Source: Phialocephala subalpina
Lineage: Eukaryota > Ascomycota > Leotiomycetes > Helotiales > Mollisiaceae
DNA: 64,000 bases
Direction of reading: 5' to 3'
Assembly (NCBI GenBank): GCA_900073065.1
Contig: FJOG01000035.1
Coordinates: forward strand, 507,442 to 571,441
Position numbers and translations under genes: made by a program. How positions within the stretch are numbered: the first letter of the stretch is position 1; every line of letters begins with the position of its first letter. The notes beneath the pieces are model-generated. The model was not told where the DNA came from. It made no database searches and worked only from the letters and a program-made list of their open reading frames with translations. Below are positions 41,122 through 52,765 of the stretch, in pieces.

Positions 41122-43967
41122 ATGCGTCCCACGACTCCGGATTTCAGCTTTGCTCAACAAGCAGGACCTTCATCTCCTCCTACCACCCCTACCAGCACAC
41201 CCACCTTCACGTTCAACAAAAATCGACGACATGGCTCGGCGCACTTCGCTAGGCCAGAGGATGGAAGTGCAATCGCTCCGGTTGGAACCGGTCGCCAGTT
41301 CTCATCCACGCCTTCTCGACCTCAAGAGACCTTCAACAAATGGGACGCCTACACATCCTTCAATGTCACTGGTCGCTTTTCGCGAGGTATGAACTGCATC
41401 GGCATCAGTAGACATGGAAGACGCTGTGCTTGGGACATCCCGAAAGGCAAGTACGACGACCTTCGCCGTATTCTCGATTGGATCGAAACACAATCCCCGC
41501 ACGAAGCAGAGAAATACTTGCTAGACATTGCTCGCTTAAGCTTATGCCAAGACTTCCATCAAAATCAAGCTTATGATTTCGTGGATGAGTGGAGAGCCTT
41601 ACTCGATAATACTTATCGTTCGGCGAATATTAAATCTGACAATGGAGTAAAGGTCCTTCAACAAGTGGCCTCTAAATGGGATGCTTACGAATTCTTCAAC
41701 GTCATCGTACGGGATTCGAAAGGCATGACCTGCATTAGCATCACCAGACTAGGAAAACGCTGCAGATGGGACCTTCGAAATAAATACGACGAGCTTCGCC
41801 GCCTGCTTGACTGGATCGATACTCAAGGCCCGCAAGAAGCACGCAAATACTTGCAAGACATTGCTAGCTTAAGCTTATGCCCATGGCATCAAAAGCAAGC
41901 TTACGATTTCGTGGAAGAGTGGATAGACATGCTCCCAAAGATTCCTTACGCTGTGGTGCCGACGGCCAACGAAGATGGAAATCTTCAAGAGCACGAGAGC
42001 GAACAGAAAGAGGGAAGGGTCAAACTGGAAATAATGGCACCCGAAGAAAATAGAAATGGTAAGGAAAATACAGCTGTAAATACACCTGAATCGCAAACAG
42101 ACAATTGTACGACCTCAACCGACAATGGCAGTGATGCTCGCTCCCTCGTGGCGCCATCACCGGAGGTACGGCAGGTATACGAGCAAAGGATGCCAGACAT
42201 ATCTACAGGGGTTGATGAGGCAAACAAGGTGCAGAAAGTAAGCGTCAATGATCTCTATGTGCAAATGGAGTTTTCAAGGAAGCGCATAGAGGAATCGAGC
42301 CGAGCCTCCCCTACATCATTGCGAGAGTCAGAAGCCTCCCTTAGATCATTATACACACGGGGAACAGCGCAGGGCGTAGAAAACGCTCAGCTCAAGTCAG
42401 TGGATCTAAATCTTCCTATGCGCGGCAAACTTTCAAGATTTTATTCCGACTTCAGTAAGAATATTCTGGGCCAGATTCCATGGTCTCCTCCGAGCCCTCC
42501 AGCACTTGAAGCGCTTCCATCCCAAGACTCTCTCTCAAACAAGTCAAGACCTTTAAACTTAAAGCTATCGATTTCAGAAGAATACATGTATAGCAATGCT
42601 ATGACGTGGCAAGAGGTCGAAAGTCTGAAGAGGTACCTGAAGATGTCTCTCGGTGATTACGAAGGTAAGCCAACATCCGACAGAGGAAATGTGGAGGGTC
42701 TTTGGGTTACTAACTTGAATAGGCTTTTTGGCACTAATGTCAACTTATCCACAGTTCAATTCAGCTTCATATCAGCAAGGAAATCTGGAGCTTTTGAGCA
42801 GATTTCTCCTCGATGCACCTTCAGAGAACCCAAGAAGCTGCGAGCCGTTACCAGTCACCAATATCTCGCTTCTGTTTCAAACTCGCAAACTTGGAAAGAA
42901 TACACGGCGACTTCAATGGACCTGCGTAAGTATTCATTCTGCCACGGACTGTCAAGTCTAAGATTGAAGACTTCTACTAATACAGACAATCAGAGTTGCG
43001 GCCACAAATCATATGACGACTTCATAGAGTACAAACCGGGCGCCACCGTCTCTCTTGCCAACGAACTCATCGAAGCGGGATATATATCCCATGCTCAGAT
43101 ATCTAACTCAACCAACACTCCATTTTCATCTTTCATCGTGTACATAAACAATGTTTTTACAGGTATCAAACGCCAAGTGTCTCGAGTACGCTCCCCGTCC
43201 CTTCCTAGTTTCTCGACATCTGGCCAAACAGCAGGTATGCCGATGACCTGTATGCCCACCAACAGATGTAGATGGTTGCATATGTGTCTCAAGAAGCGTC
43301 CGTATGCCACCAAGATGGAGCCGTTGCATGTATGCAAGGACGAAGACCAGAACAGCTATACGGATGCGAGCTTTTTCCGAGCCTTGCGGAAGGCGTACTA
43401 TCAACATCGAAGCTGGAAAGAGAAATTGCTGTTCAAACTGAGCAAGATTGAGTTTGTTGAGGTATGTCATTCCGAATATCCTGGTATTTCTCAGACAATA
43501 TTGATGCCAAATAGTTCGACCTGTGCCCGGAGGACCTAGTCGATCACATCATCCCCGACAAGCTCCCACCAACAGTCGACGAATACGAATTCCAGCCGCC
43601 ACCACCCCTCAAAAAATGTCCGCCAATCGGCGCATCTCATATGATGCATCTGTTCACGTCCTGTTCATCACAACCACTGAATACATCACTGTACCTTCGA
43701 CACATCCCGAAACGGAAAGATAAAGCGCTCTCTTTCCAGCCTGGTGTGCTTGATGACCAAACGGGATACGGATTGCATTTCGTGGAGAAGCTGAACAGCT
43801 CGCTAGCTGTGACGGTTATGTTTATCGTCTCGCTCATTGTTGGGATTATGTTCGCGATTTGGTGGAGCATTCGAAAACAGGACATCCAAGGAGCTTTCGG
43901 TGTCGCATCGTATGTGACGAGTGTGATCACTTTAGCTGTGATGACTTGGCAGATGTGGTCTGTTTGA
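41122..43967 (+). CDS. Fungal W-x-C-x-C-G membrane protein with two N-terminal CIG/RC repeats, copy B
   Basis: Four exons, 41122-42664, 42723-42925, 42994-43461 and 43515-43967, 888 residues with all phases matching. Two tandem repeats of about 88 residues at about 73-250 share KWDAY..FNV, MNCIGISRHGRRCAWDI or MTCISITRLGKRCRWDL, LDWI.TQ, and LSLC..H..QAYDFV.EW. A Glu/Ser-rich linker follows. The motif W-T-C-S-C-G-H-K-S-Y-D-D-F is created across intron 2, after LEL-LSRFLLDAPSE and VTNISLLFQTRK. Then come YKPGATVSLANELIEAGYIS, RWLHMCLKKRPYATKMEPLH, SFFRALRKAYYQHRS and, after intron 3, FDLCPEDLVDHIIPDKLPPT. Two C-terminal helices end it: AVTVMFIVSLIVGIMFAIWW and GVASYVTSVITLAVMTW. Same plan as the gene at 13.7-15.8 kb, which lacks the repeats. 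Function unknown. Confidence 0.8.
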
Positions 43968-44446
43968 TCTGCAAAGTAGATGGTAGTCAAAAGGTAATCG
44001 AAAGATATCATTATCGACATATATGATTGCAGATAAGGCTAATATACAGCGGGGTAAGTCTCCGGGTTGCCGCGGGGTTGTGGTTATGGTATGATTGAAC
44101 GCCGAAAAGGGAACTTCAGGACTCGAAGTGGGCTAGCTGGCACGCACTTACATGCCGTATGTAGAAATATGAGTAGATTGCTACCATTCTTCGATTTCGG
44201 TGTGCAGAATCTGAAAAGCAAAACTCGTGGCGGGAGGTACGCACTTGCGACTTAACTCGAACATCTCACGAATGTCACCTTCCACAATCCGAAACTCAAA
44301 AGAAACGTCCCGAAGCACGCAATTTGTACTCCATAACCAGCGGCTGACAAAAAGGTTAGTGTGCATTGCTACCACTCGCTGAGTGCATCAACTTATTCTC
44401 TCGCTCTCATCTCCATATTCGGCTTGTCTCCTGGCTCTTCTTCCCC
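43968..44446. other. Intergenic, nothing recognised
   Basis: 0.48 kb between convergent features. No supported gene or repeat. Confidence 0.35.
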
Positions 44447-45364
44447 CTATGGAAAGCGTGTGACAACCTTCGCCTCTCTATGCTGTCCAAAACGAGCATA
44501 ATACTCTGGAGCATCCTCAATGCTGATATTGCTACTAATGATAAAGCTGGGACGAGCTTTACCACTAGTAATCATACCCGCAAGATTGGGCAACTCAATC
44601 ATCGGGTTGACCGCACCAGAAGCAAGCGTCAAAGCTTTTGCCCAAAGCGCACCAATGGAAATTGGAAGATCATATGCTTCAGGCATATAAACGTGATAGA
44701 CGCCTGCGACTCCAAGACCCCCATTGATAGAAGTGACATTGATCATGTTCTGAAGGACAGCATTCTCCTGCGGCGAGGAGTCCCACAGGACCTACACCGA
44801 AGATGGCGACCATATCACCGGGTTGGAAACCAGCGTAATCGAGAGCTGTCCACGCCGTGGGGAATATATCAGAGAGGAAGAGATAGTCGACCAAAGACTC
44901 AGTGCCGTTGCTGGATGGAATTGGGACCAGGCCATGGTCAGCATACGGGACCCGAACATATTCCGCTGTTATGAGTCAGCTTTGTGCCATAAATTTGAAG
45001 GAAGGTTGTTTTCGTACATTGAGAGCCAGGTAGACCAGGCTGTCCATAAGCAGTGTATGTTTCCGGATCCATGATGAGATGCCCGTCGTCAATCCTATCT
45101 GGGATAACTACATAGTCACCGACGGACAGGAAATTGACTCCCTCGCCGACTTCTGCGACATAGCCCGTTGCCTCATGATCGATTAGGTAACCAGGTATCG
45201 GTCCTGTCGGTCGAGTTCTGGTACCTCGATACAGATGGAGATCACTTCCGCAGATTGCTGCCGCCGTGACACGAACGGTCACATCTGTGCTGTGTTGAAT
45301 TGTTGGTTTCGGGTAATTTCTCAGTTACGTTGTATGGGATTCCGCTCCATAGAAGAGCTCGCAT
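44447..45364 (-). pseudogene. Zinc-type alcohol dehydrogenase (formaldehyde-dehydrogenase-like), internally deleted
   Basis: Starts MRALLWSGIPYNV at 45364. An extra base near 45320 shifts the frame before DVTVRVTAAAICGSDLHLYR, the catalytic-zinc Cys block, followed by DHEATGYVAEVGEGVNF and GDYVVIPDRIDDGHLI. A plausible intron (about 44963-45024) joins GSQ-S to EYVRVPYADHGLVPIPSS, then LFLSDIFPTAWTALDYAGFQ and AIFGVGPVGLLAA, the glycine-rich NAD motif. At about 44766 the frame breaks and jumps to ENAVLQNMINVTSINGGLGV, losing roughly 85 residues of the Rossmann fold. The tail (SGKARPSFIISSNISIEDAP) is preserved. The subfamily lacks the structural-zinc lobe, so its absence is not a lesion. The internal deletion is decisive. 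Confidence 0.82.
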
Positions 45365-48090
45365 CATTGTGGCGTTCATGGTTGCTGAAGAAGCGCTGCA
45401 AGACAGATTACGGATACGGTCTTGCAAGAGAACAAAAGTTGGAGGAAGAGTAGGAGGGATTGTGTCAGTTAAAATGACTACATGAAGCCATGAGGGACGT
45501 TCATGGCATATATAGGTGCACTGCAAGACGTCCCAAACGGAACGAATTACTCAATTTGCCATTTCCTGCTTCGATTGTTAATTAAAGTTCTCAATCCATG
45601 GACGAAAAGATGTGGGGTAAGCCAGGGGTCTTAGATCTCTTGGTACCGCCGTGAGATGGCCGGGGAGTGATGCTTGTTGGGGTGGTAACTCTCGTGAGGT
45701 TGTGAAATACTAAGCAGGTAAATACTTAGATCGCTGTCGCCAAGGGCAAACTCACCCCACAACGGCATTGCCGACGCTCATCGGGAGTGAAGAAATACCT
45801 TCCTTAATTGCACAAGGTACCTGACCTAGCAATTCCTGGCACACGCTGCAAGTTAAGCTTGTATGAAAGTTTTCGGGTTTCTGTGAAACTTCGGCCGAAA
45901 GCCGCTTATGAACTTCAGACATTTTGAATGTGAACGGTGCAACCAATACTCCGTTCAAACCACTTGTTTAGAGAGTTATGTGACATCATATACTTGGCAT
46001 CTCGCGGCAGTAGTTCAGATGCTGGAGCCTTCGCGAATGGGAATGTGATCATCAACATGACGAGGGGAAAACAGGGTAAGAGGACTTGTGCAGTTGCCGA
46101 TTCAAGTCTCCGAGACCACTTAGCTATCATTAAATCCATCGTTAACTCCGTCCCATGAGCATTATTCACTCATATGCAGAAGATCCACTATGATTGCATT
46201 GTTTGATTTGATTGAAAGTGATCGTAGGCAGGAAAAGTGTAGATACAGCCACAAGCGAGAATCAGCGATCTTGAAAACATTACGACTTCACTTACCAGAA
46301 TACGTGGAACTGCTTGTTCAAGTGTTTGGCTATCGCGCACACATGTAGGAAAATACCCGGTTGATTAATGCTGAGGACTGGTTTAAAGGGTGTTATGGTC
46401 AATTGTGACACTCACACGAAACAAATGCGACCGCGACTGCCACCGGTCTCGCTTCGGCTCGCTTAGTGGAAGGGAAATACGACCACAACCCCGCCACAGA
46501 AGTTCAAAAAATACAAAAGACAGGCAAAACAATAGAAATGTGAAGCAAAACCTGGTAGATTCATAGGAAATTTTGCGGGACGTGATCCGCGGCATCCAGA
46601 GGGATGTGACCTCTGAACCCGCGGGCGCCCGTAGTTGAATCCACATGGACGTGTACATTCCAATAGGGCAATCTACTTTGCAGCTTGTCGGCAACGATTT
46701 CTCGTCCTAACGCCAAGAAAGTGCTTATTTAAATCTATACAGACGTCCAACTTTTAACCGAGTGGTGAATGCCTGGCTGCATAGCAGTTCGGGAATCATA
46801 TCGGGAGAATCGGGAGACCAAAGTGGGCCGATCGGTATCAACTAATGGGTCAGCATGGCTGAAGCGAATCCAGCGAGAATTATTGATCTTCATGTTATTT
46901 TACGCAACTACGGAATTTTCGAATGAGGTAATACATATGTAAATTGAGACTCTGTCAATGTGGATACACGTAGAATACCTCCCGGATGCTTGAAACTTGT
47001 ATACTGAGCCTTGCTGTGAGCTCTACACTTAATCTAGAGCCTTTCTCTATCGTTACATACCATGCATGAGCTATAAACCCATTTGAGATTCAAATATTGT
47101 TACTTCTGGTATGTCCATCTTACTATCATACGACGTTGCGAACCTTCACAGCACTGGAGTGCCAAGAATAAACTCTTCCATCTTCATATTATTACTCTCA
47201 TATCAGTCAAATGGTGCCACGGCTTGAGAAATAATAAAGAAGAGCAGAATTCCTCAGGAAATTTGGTACATGGAGACATATATATTGTGTGCTGGAGGTA
47301 GCAGAGGCTAGACTCCGTGCAGTAATAGGGACACGTAGATGTACCCCAATGGAGTCACGGGCAATTGAGCTGGCAATCAATCTTTGATGAGTGATAGCTA
47401 ACCAAAAATAGATGTATCGATTCACCTTATGGGGATTTGAGCTCCAGGATAGCAACAAGAATTTACTTCTCAATCACTTGAGGCTTGATCCCCAATCTGG
47501 TACCTATGAAGCTTCGAAATGAGAATGGGAATTCACCTTTTGGACTCGTCAGGCGTCAACTTAATCGTTCCACCTGGTAAGCTTAGACGATAAAATAAAA
47601 ATCAGAATTTACCTTTGGTCTCGTCAGGCGTCAACTTCGAATTCCCCCACCTAATTAATATTCCTTTCTCGCCCGCAAAGTCTCCAACTCCAACTCCACC
47701 ACACCTCCCAACGATCTTCTTTTCTTGACGTCAAAGCTTTGTAACACTTAGAGCAACGTTTCCTTGCCCAAGACATTAATCTTGTCGCCTTCTACAACCT
47801 TGAATCAGCGCGTTAATGCTGTTTCCTCGAAGTGGCTTGACGCGTTTACTATTTACACCCTTAGCCTTATCACGCCTTTCGATCATTTGTTAAGCAAGTC
47901 AACTAAAGCTCTTGACTTTTTAAAGACTCTAGTAAGTTTCCACGTATTCCTCGATTCGAAAAGTACTTGGATCTGATGTTCTATAGGACGGAAATTTAGT
48001 TGCGCTAGCATTACACACGAGTACGAAGCAATAAACGATATTCAAGAAGCCTTTGAGATTACTTTGAGAAGTTTTGGCAAGGATTTGAAG
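45365..48090. other. 2.7-kb gene-poor stretch
   Basis: No gene with family support. Minus ORFs at 45752-45958 and 45915-46169 and 46383-46694 have no recognisable domain. A pair of direct repeats lies at 47531-47652. At about 47764-47937 a plus-strand open stretch without ATG (SSKWLDAFTIYTLSLITPFD then LSKSTKALDFLKTL, followed by GTAAGT) may be an upstream exon of the coiled-coil gene at 48.1 kb, but the phase to the next open segment does not fit simply. Confidence 0.4.
47531..47652. repeat. Direct repeat pair of about 45 bp
   Basis: Copies at about 47531-47575 and 47606-47652 share an exact CTCGTCAGGCGTCAACTT core, a preceding (A)TTYACCTTT tract and a following CCACCT. Spacing start to start is about 75 bases. 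They sit in the gene-poor stretch; their role is unknown. Confidence 0.7.
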
Positions 48091-48514
48091 ATGTCTCAAG
48101 AAAGAATCCAGGAACTGGAGGATGAAATGAAGGTTGAAAGCAACTTCGATCTCTTTGTATTGTCTTATTACCCCCCATGAAGATCCCCAATGCGTACCAT
48201 AACGCTTTCTTGCTGAGCCAGTTGTTAACATTTACCAGGCATTAAAACTTTCCAGTGAGAATCTCCGACACCAGGTGCGAATGTCGAGATGCTTTATCGG
48301 CGCGCACAATACCCATATCATCCGTAGAAATAATGTGGAGAACAAGGCGTTGAAGGGCGAATTAGAGGTGGCGAAGGATCGGTTGAAGAAGAATTTGGAG
48401 GCGTGCGACGAATGCAAGGCTCGTGGAACGGAGATCGACAAGCTGAATAATAAGATCACACGGATGAACAAGGCTCTTGATAAGAAGACAGGCCTGATCG
48501 AGAAGCAGCAATGA
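48091..48514 (+). CDS. Coiled-coil protein, C-terminal exons
   Basis: Two exons joined in phase: 48091-48132 (MSQERIQELEDEMK) and 48239-48514 (ALKLSSENLRHQVRM, IIRRNNVENKALKGELEVAK, CDECKARGTEIDKLNNKITR, ending GLIEKQQ). The second exon is a continuous heptad-type coiled coil. The frame is open upstream of 48091 (HEYEAINDIQEAFEITLRSF then GKDLK), so the protein is probably longer and begins near 47.76 kb, but the first splice could not be resolved. No catalytic domain. Similar short coiled-coil proteins are common in fungi and not informative about function. Confidence 0.5.
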
Positions 48515-48568
48515 TGATGCAGGATCGTTACCTAGTAGTGGCGGTTGAAATAGACTTCAGCTGACACC

Positions 48569-49480
48569 TTAAAATGTAAGATGACCTCCAAAGCCCCAAG
48601 ATTTGTGATCGAGCAACCAAGTGAGCGCGTTCTGAGCCGGCGTATCCTGCCAACCATTGAAGTCCTCTTTGAGATCCGACGCATCGAGACCATCCCAGAG
48701 TTCCACATTGGCGACAACGTCAGACAATCTGGTACCATGATTCTCGAGTTGGGCATGCAAATCCGCGTTGGCAGACTCATCACCTTCAGGTCTTTCGTCT
48801 TGATCTCGGTGCAAGGTTTGAAGCTCGATCGGATAGCTCAAATGCATAGGCAGCGCGCCCAAACAACCTTCCATCTATGGGTCAAATGTTGAATCTTCCG
48901 CACAGCCTTCACAGCTCTCAATTCCAAGAGCACTCTCATCTTCTGCAGGGCATTAAGACAAGAATGCAGTCCCATTGAAGACTGCTTTCCGAGTCGTGAT
49001 CCATTGCCCGCGGTGGCGTTCAGCAGGTGCATGATGGCCGAAGTCAAGGTATAATTGATGAGATGAGGTGGTGCATTTCTCAAGGGATGGGCTTTAGAAA
49101 GCCGATGGAGGAGACGGGAGACGGAGGCGGCGCAAAAAGTGATGGAGCGGAGTGCGATCGGAGGATTGAGGACCCGAGAGCTTCGGAGAGGAGAGGTTGG
49201 TGCGCGAGGATCACGGCGGTGTGGTATGCGATGTGGTATATCATCGCACTTGGATCCGTTTGTTCTTTTCATAGGATAATGCTGTCGTTGTTGGCTTTTT
49301 GGAATGCTATAAGGGCTTGGTACGCTTCGAGAATGAGGAGATTACGCTCGGAGGAGGGAGTCTCGTTTCTTGAGAACGCATGCCTGTTTGTGTTAGCCTG
49401 GGACTTGATTTGCGGATCAAGCACTCACATTTGGTCCATGACAAAGTCTCAGAGATGCAACATGTGGTATTCGTGATCGA
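48569..49480 (-). pseudogene. Fungal-specific transcription factor (Zn2Cys6 type), C-terminal half, broken
   Basis: Blocks of the fungal transcription-factor middle-homology region and its tail are visible on the minus strand: LEAYQALIAFQKANNDSIIL, then an in-frame TGA, MIYHIAYHTAVILAHQPLLS, a frameshift, and ITFCAASVSRLLHRLSKAHP followed by LINYTLTSAIMHLLNATAGN and GLHSCLNALQKMRVLLELRA with VRKIQHLTHRWKV. Another shift leads to a tail SANADLHAQLENHGTRLSDV ending with GLDASDLKEDFNGW. HLLN/LxxCMxALxxM text of this kind is typical of binuclear-cluster regulators. No Zn2Cys6 cluster (CxxCxxxxxxC) was found upstream. At least one stop and two shifts make it non-functional. Confidence 0.65.
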
Positions 49481-51404
49481 ATGCGATTTCTTCGATTGTT
49501 GATGTTCGATTGAGAATGCTCGTGAAGTTTCGTGGTCAGATTCGTCGCCATGGGATTGTGCAGTTTGTTCCTATGATAATGATAGCTATCGCCATTCTGC
49601 CGTAAGTCGATGTTAGCCATTGTCCCTTCTTAGGTTGAAAGTATTGGAAACGGCGAGGGAGAATATCACCAGTCAACAGAGAAGTATACCCAGAATGTCC
49701 GGACCCGCGATGCTATCTCTTGGCTCTCGTAAGTACCTCCTCGAATGAGAACTTCTCACTTGCGGTGATGTGAAAGGGATTGCTGAGGGATATTCCGGGG
49801 GCCGTGGCTAATTCGAAGCTGTTAATTATGTCCTTGACAGTGAATGAAGGTGACGGCATACCGTTGTAGACCCGGCCAGACTTTCAATTCCAGCCACCAT
49901 CTCAACCTAGCACAGAAGCGAGAGTCCCTTGATTACCCTTGAGCCAAGATGATCGCGACAAGCTTCCATCATGATGCCTGTCGTCGCTGAGACATACTGG
50001 TGTACTGATGACTTCTCGCATGGGTCGTCCGAGAAGTGAGCACCAACAGCGGATACTGCATTGGCAGAAACCGAACGTCACTTCGCGTAGATGCAGCATC
50101 CGAAGAAGCGATCTCGGTATCCGCGTTGAAGAATTGGTGAAAGATGTTAAACCCGGTCATAAAAAGGTCGAGAAGAAGACGCCTGGGTGCGTGCGCGAAA
50201 TTTATCCTGGTCGTGAAGATGCTCCAAGCGACTTGATGACTTCACTGAAGGATCTTGCCCTGTATCGATTACCGGAACTCCACTTCCGAGCGCTTCGATT
50301 GTTTTAAAAGGTATTGTTCGAGATGGTTCCCCAGCATCGCTGATACCAATCTTCAGCATCAGAGAGTTGAGCTCATCGACTGCAACGCCGGATCTCTGAT
50401 CGACGACTTCTTCCTGCCACTGGGTCTGAGTTGAATCTTCCTCCTCGTCGGGAAATACATTATCCTCAAAATTGTAGAAACTGTCTTGAGAGGAGATGGC
50501 GGATGGAGGTGTGCCATCTTTGATCACTAGATCGATGTCGCACTGTCCATTTTGCACTCTCAGCCCTCGAAGCATGGCCAACGTCATGGACGTAGTCCTC
50601 GTCCCAAGGTTTGCGCCTGCAGCAACATGAGCATGAGCTATCAATCTCCGACGGGAATACACGACATAATTTTCGTGGAGTGTTCCCAGATGGATACGAA
50701 CAGCAATTCTCTGTCCTGGTGCACAAGGAACAACATGGCGATTCGGCCCCACACTGGAATAGAGAGGATTTGGAATGGAGCACGAAACATTGCGAACGTG
50801 ATGCATGCTTTGCGTTTATTCTTTTTGCATTCAATGCGAGCATCTTGACCCTCCTGCTTGCTTGTCTTGCATATCATCTTGTGGCCAGGCACCCTCCACC
50901 TCTTGACACCTATGGTTTCTCTAACCCAAGAGCAACCGGTGCCCACGGAAGCCTGTCGGACGGCATGAGTAGGCTGGTTGGGGTTTTGACGCTCGCCGGA
51001 TCCGTAGGATGCTGAAGAGTGAAGTTGCAGATGCATGAATGAAGACGTGGGTTTGGAGTTCTCCTGCGCCATGCCGGAGTTGGCTCTTACAGTAGCTCGA
51101 TCCACTGACTCGGGACAGAATTTCGGTATCGGCTCCATGAATCCAACATTTTTGCCCAGACCCATCCCAATTCAAATATTGAACGTTACCGAGAGCTCGA
51201 CCGTGGATTACGATCAGGTTGGCATGGCCTTCGAGGTCCCAAATTGGTGCTGAAGTTTCTACAGGAGGTTTGGCAGATGAGGTCTGTTCTTGACGGTCAG
51301 CGCTGCTCGTGTCATGTAGCCAGGAACATACCAAATTCAAGTCTAACCAATGCGCCTCCACGAGGTGTGTTGTAATTTTTTGTTCCCGGTCATCCAATTT
51401 CTCC
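49481..51404. other. Decayed or unresolved region upstream of the transcription-factor relic
   Basis: Several minus-strand stretches look coding but cannot be joined: 50300-50600 contains NGQCDIDLVIKDGTPPSAIS, an acidic run, and DQRSGVAVDELNSLMLKIGI. Near 51.3 kb is EAHWLDLNLVCSWLHD, weakly like the region before a HET domain. Opposing plus-strand ORFs overlap all of it. It may hold the 5' half of the broken regulator or another dead gene. Confidence 0.35.
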
Positions 51405-52765
51405 TCAAGTCTCGACTCCAGCATTCAATGTGCTTCCCAAACCCTTCTCAAGATCAGCCCTTGATCTCTCCTCCGTTCCTGCCGCATCACTCACACTCAC
51501 AAACACCAAGTCCACTGCGTCCTCATGCGCATCCCTTGCGGCTCTGATAGCTCTCGCTCTCGCCCAGTATTTCCACACCAAAATGAACGGCGCCATCGCC
51601 GCGAGGCTGAGAATGAAGGCGACCGTGTACGAGGTCGAATTCGGGTGAGGGACGTAGAGGATGTTCACCACAAAGCCGGTAATGATAGCCAACGACACCA
51701 CCTCCTTGAACATCACTGCTGCTGTCCTTAACGTCCCCTCAATAAATCGCAGACCTCGATATGATGATTTAAACTCAGTAAGGATGGATATCGAGAATAC
51801 GTGCATTAACCCACTCGCATCCATAGTAAAACGCGAAACAAACATGCAAAACTCAAAATCAGCAATCAACAACCAGCAGCAAAAATGGAAACAGCGACAG
51901 TCACAATATTTGTATCTCACCCTTCTTTTACCCAGCCCGCCCTCCGCCTCGGTGCGCCTGCTTACGGAGATAAGCCACAAACAGCAACGAGATCGTGAAG
52001 GAAGGTATCCAGCCTCTTTGGGGTGAGACATACCGCACGCGGCATGATCATTCTCGTATTCAGTAATCGCGACTTCCAGCAAGGCTGAAAAGGGAACACG
52101 GCGCCCGATGACACCACGATTGTATCGTCACATCGTCCCAAAGCGTTGGACAGTCGCGAATCAGGCGACGCGTGGGAACGCGCATTGATTGAGGGCGAGT
52201 GGATTTGGGTTAGTGAAGGGGGAAAGAATACGAGAAAAAAGATCGTGAAGGAAGGTATCCAGCCTCTTTGGGGTGAGACATACCGCACGCGGCATGATCA
52301 TTCTCGTATTCAGTAATCGCGACTTCCAGCAAGGCTGAAAAGGGAACACGGCGCCCGATGACACCACGATTGTATCGTCACATCGTCCCAAAGCGTTGGA
52401 CAGTCGCGAATCAGGCGACGCGTGGGAACGCGCATTGATTGAGGGCGAGTGGATTTGGGTTAGTGAAGGGGGAAAGAATACGAGAAAAAAGAAAGGCAAG
52501 TTGGGTGCAAAATAGTAAGCGAAGATGTTGAGCGGAAAGATGAAGAGGTCTTGGCAGAGGACTATTAATACCTTTCAGCATGAGAGGAAATGAGGCACAC
52601 GAGATATAGTACGGCACAGCATTTCACGATACCCTCATTTCTAATCACCATGAAGCGTCCTATGAACCATTCGACGGTACGATACGAGGCCCAGAACGCG
52701 ATATCAAAGGTCTTATTCGACATGCAGCCTTGCGGTGTGGGGTACTGCACGGACCGGACCTGCAT
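51405..52765 (-). CDS. Membrane protein gene disrupted by a 250-bp tandem duplication
   Basis: Minus-strand gene; the model is partial. A plausible start at 52765 gives MQVRSVQYPTPQG and SNKTFDIAFWASYRTVEWFI. A 61-nt intron (52572-52632) leads to GINSPLPRPLHLSAQHLRLL and FLFSRILSPFTNPNPLALNQ. The block that follows is present twice (51991-52490). The C-terminal part, 51405 to about 51990, is open: KEAGYLPSRSRCCLWLISV, FRFIEGT-like sequence RGLRFIEGTLRTAAVMFKEV, two hydrophobic helices VVSLAIITGFVVNILYVPH and YTVAFILSLAAMAPFILVWK, and a charged tail. Because 250 is not a multiple of three the duplication shifts the frame. I do not recognise the family. Either the gene is freshly broken or the duplication is an assembly artefact. 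Confidence 0.45.
51991..52490. repeat. Exact tandem duplication, 2 x 250 bp
   Basis: Bases 51991-52240 and 52241-52490 are identical by direct comparison, both running from GATCGTGAAGGAAGG to CGAGAAAAAA. Flanks differ (ACAGCAACGA before, GAAAGGCAAG after). Zero divergence means a very recent event or a duplicated consensus in the assembly. Confidence 0.97.

Noticed and set aside
45752..46169. Small secreted or Cys-containing protein on the minus strand
   Set aside because: Two short overlapping frames without signal peptide, conserved motif or consistent splicing.
50641..51165. 174-codon minus ORF as a real gene
   Set aside because: Overlapped by equally long plus-strand ORFs, mixed composition, no family match; kept only as part of an unresolved region.
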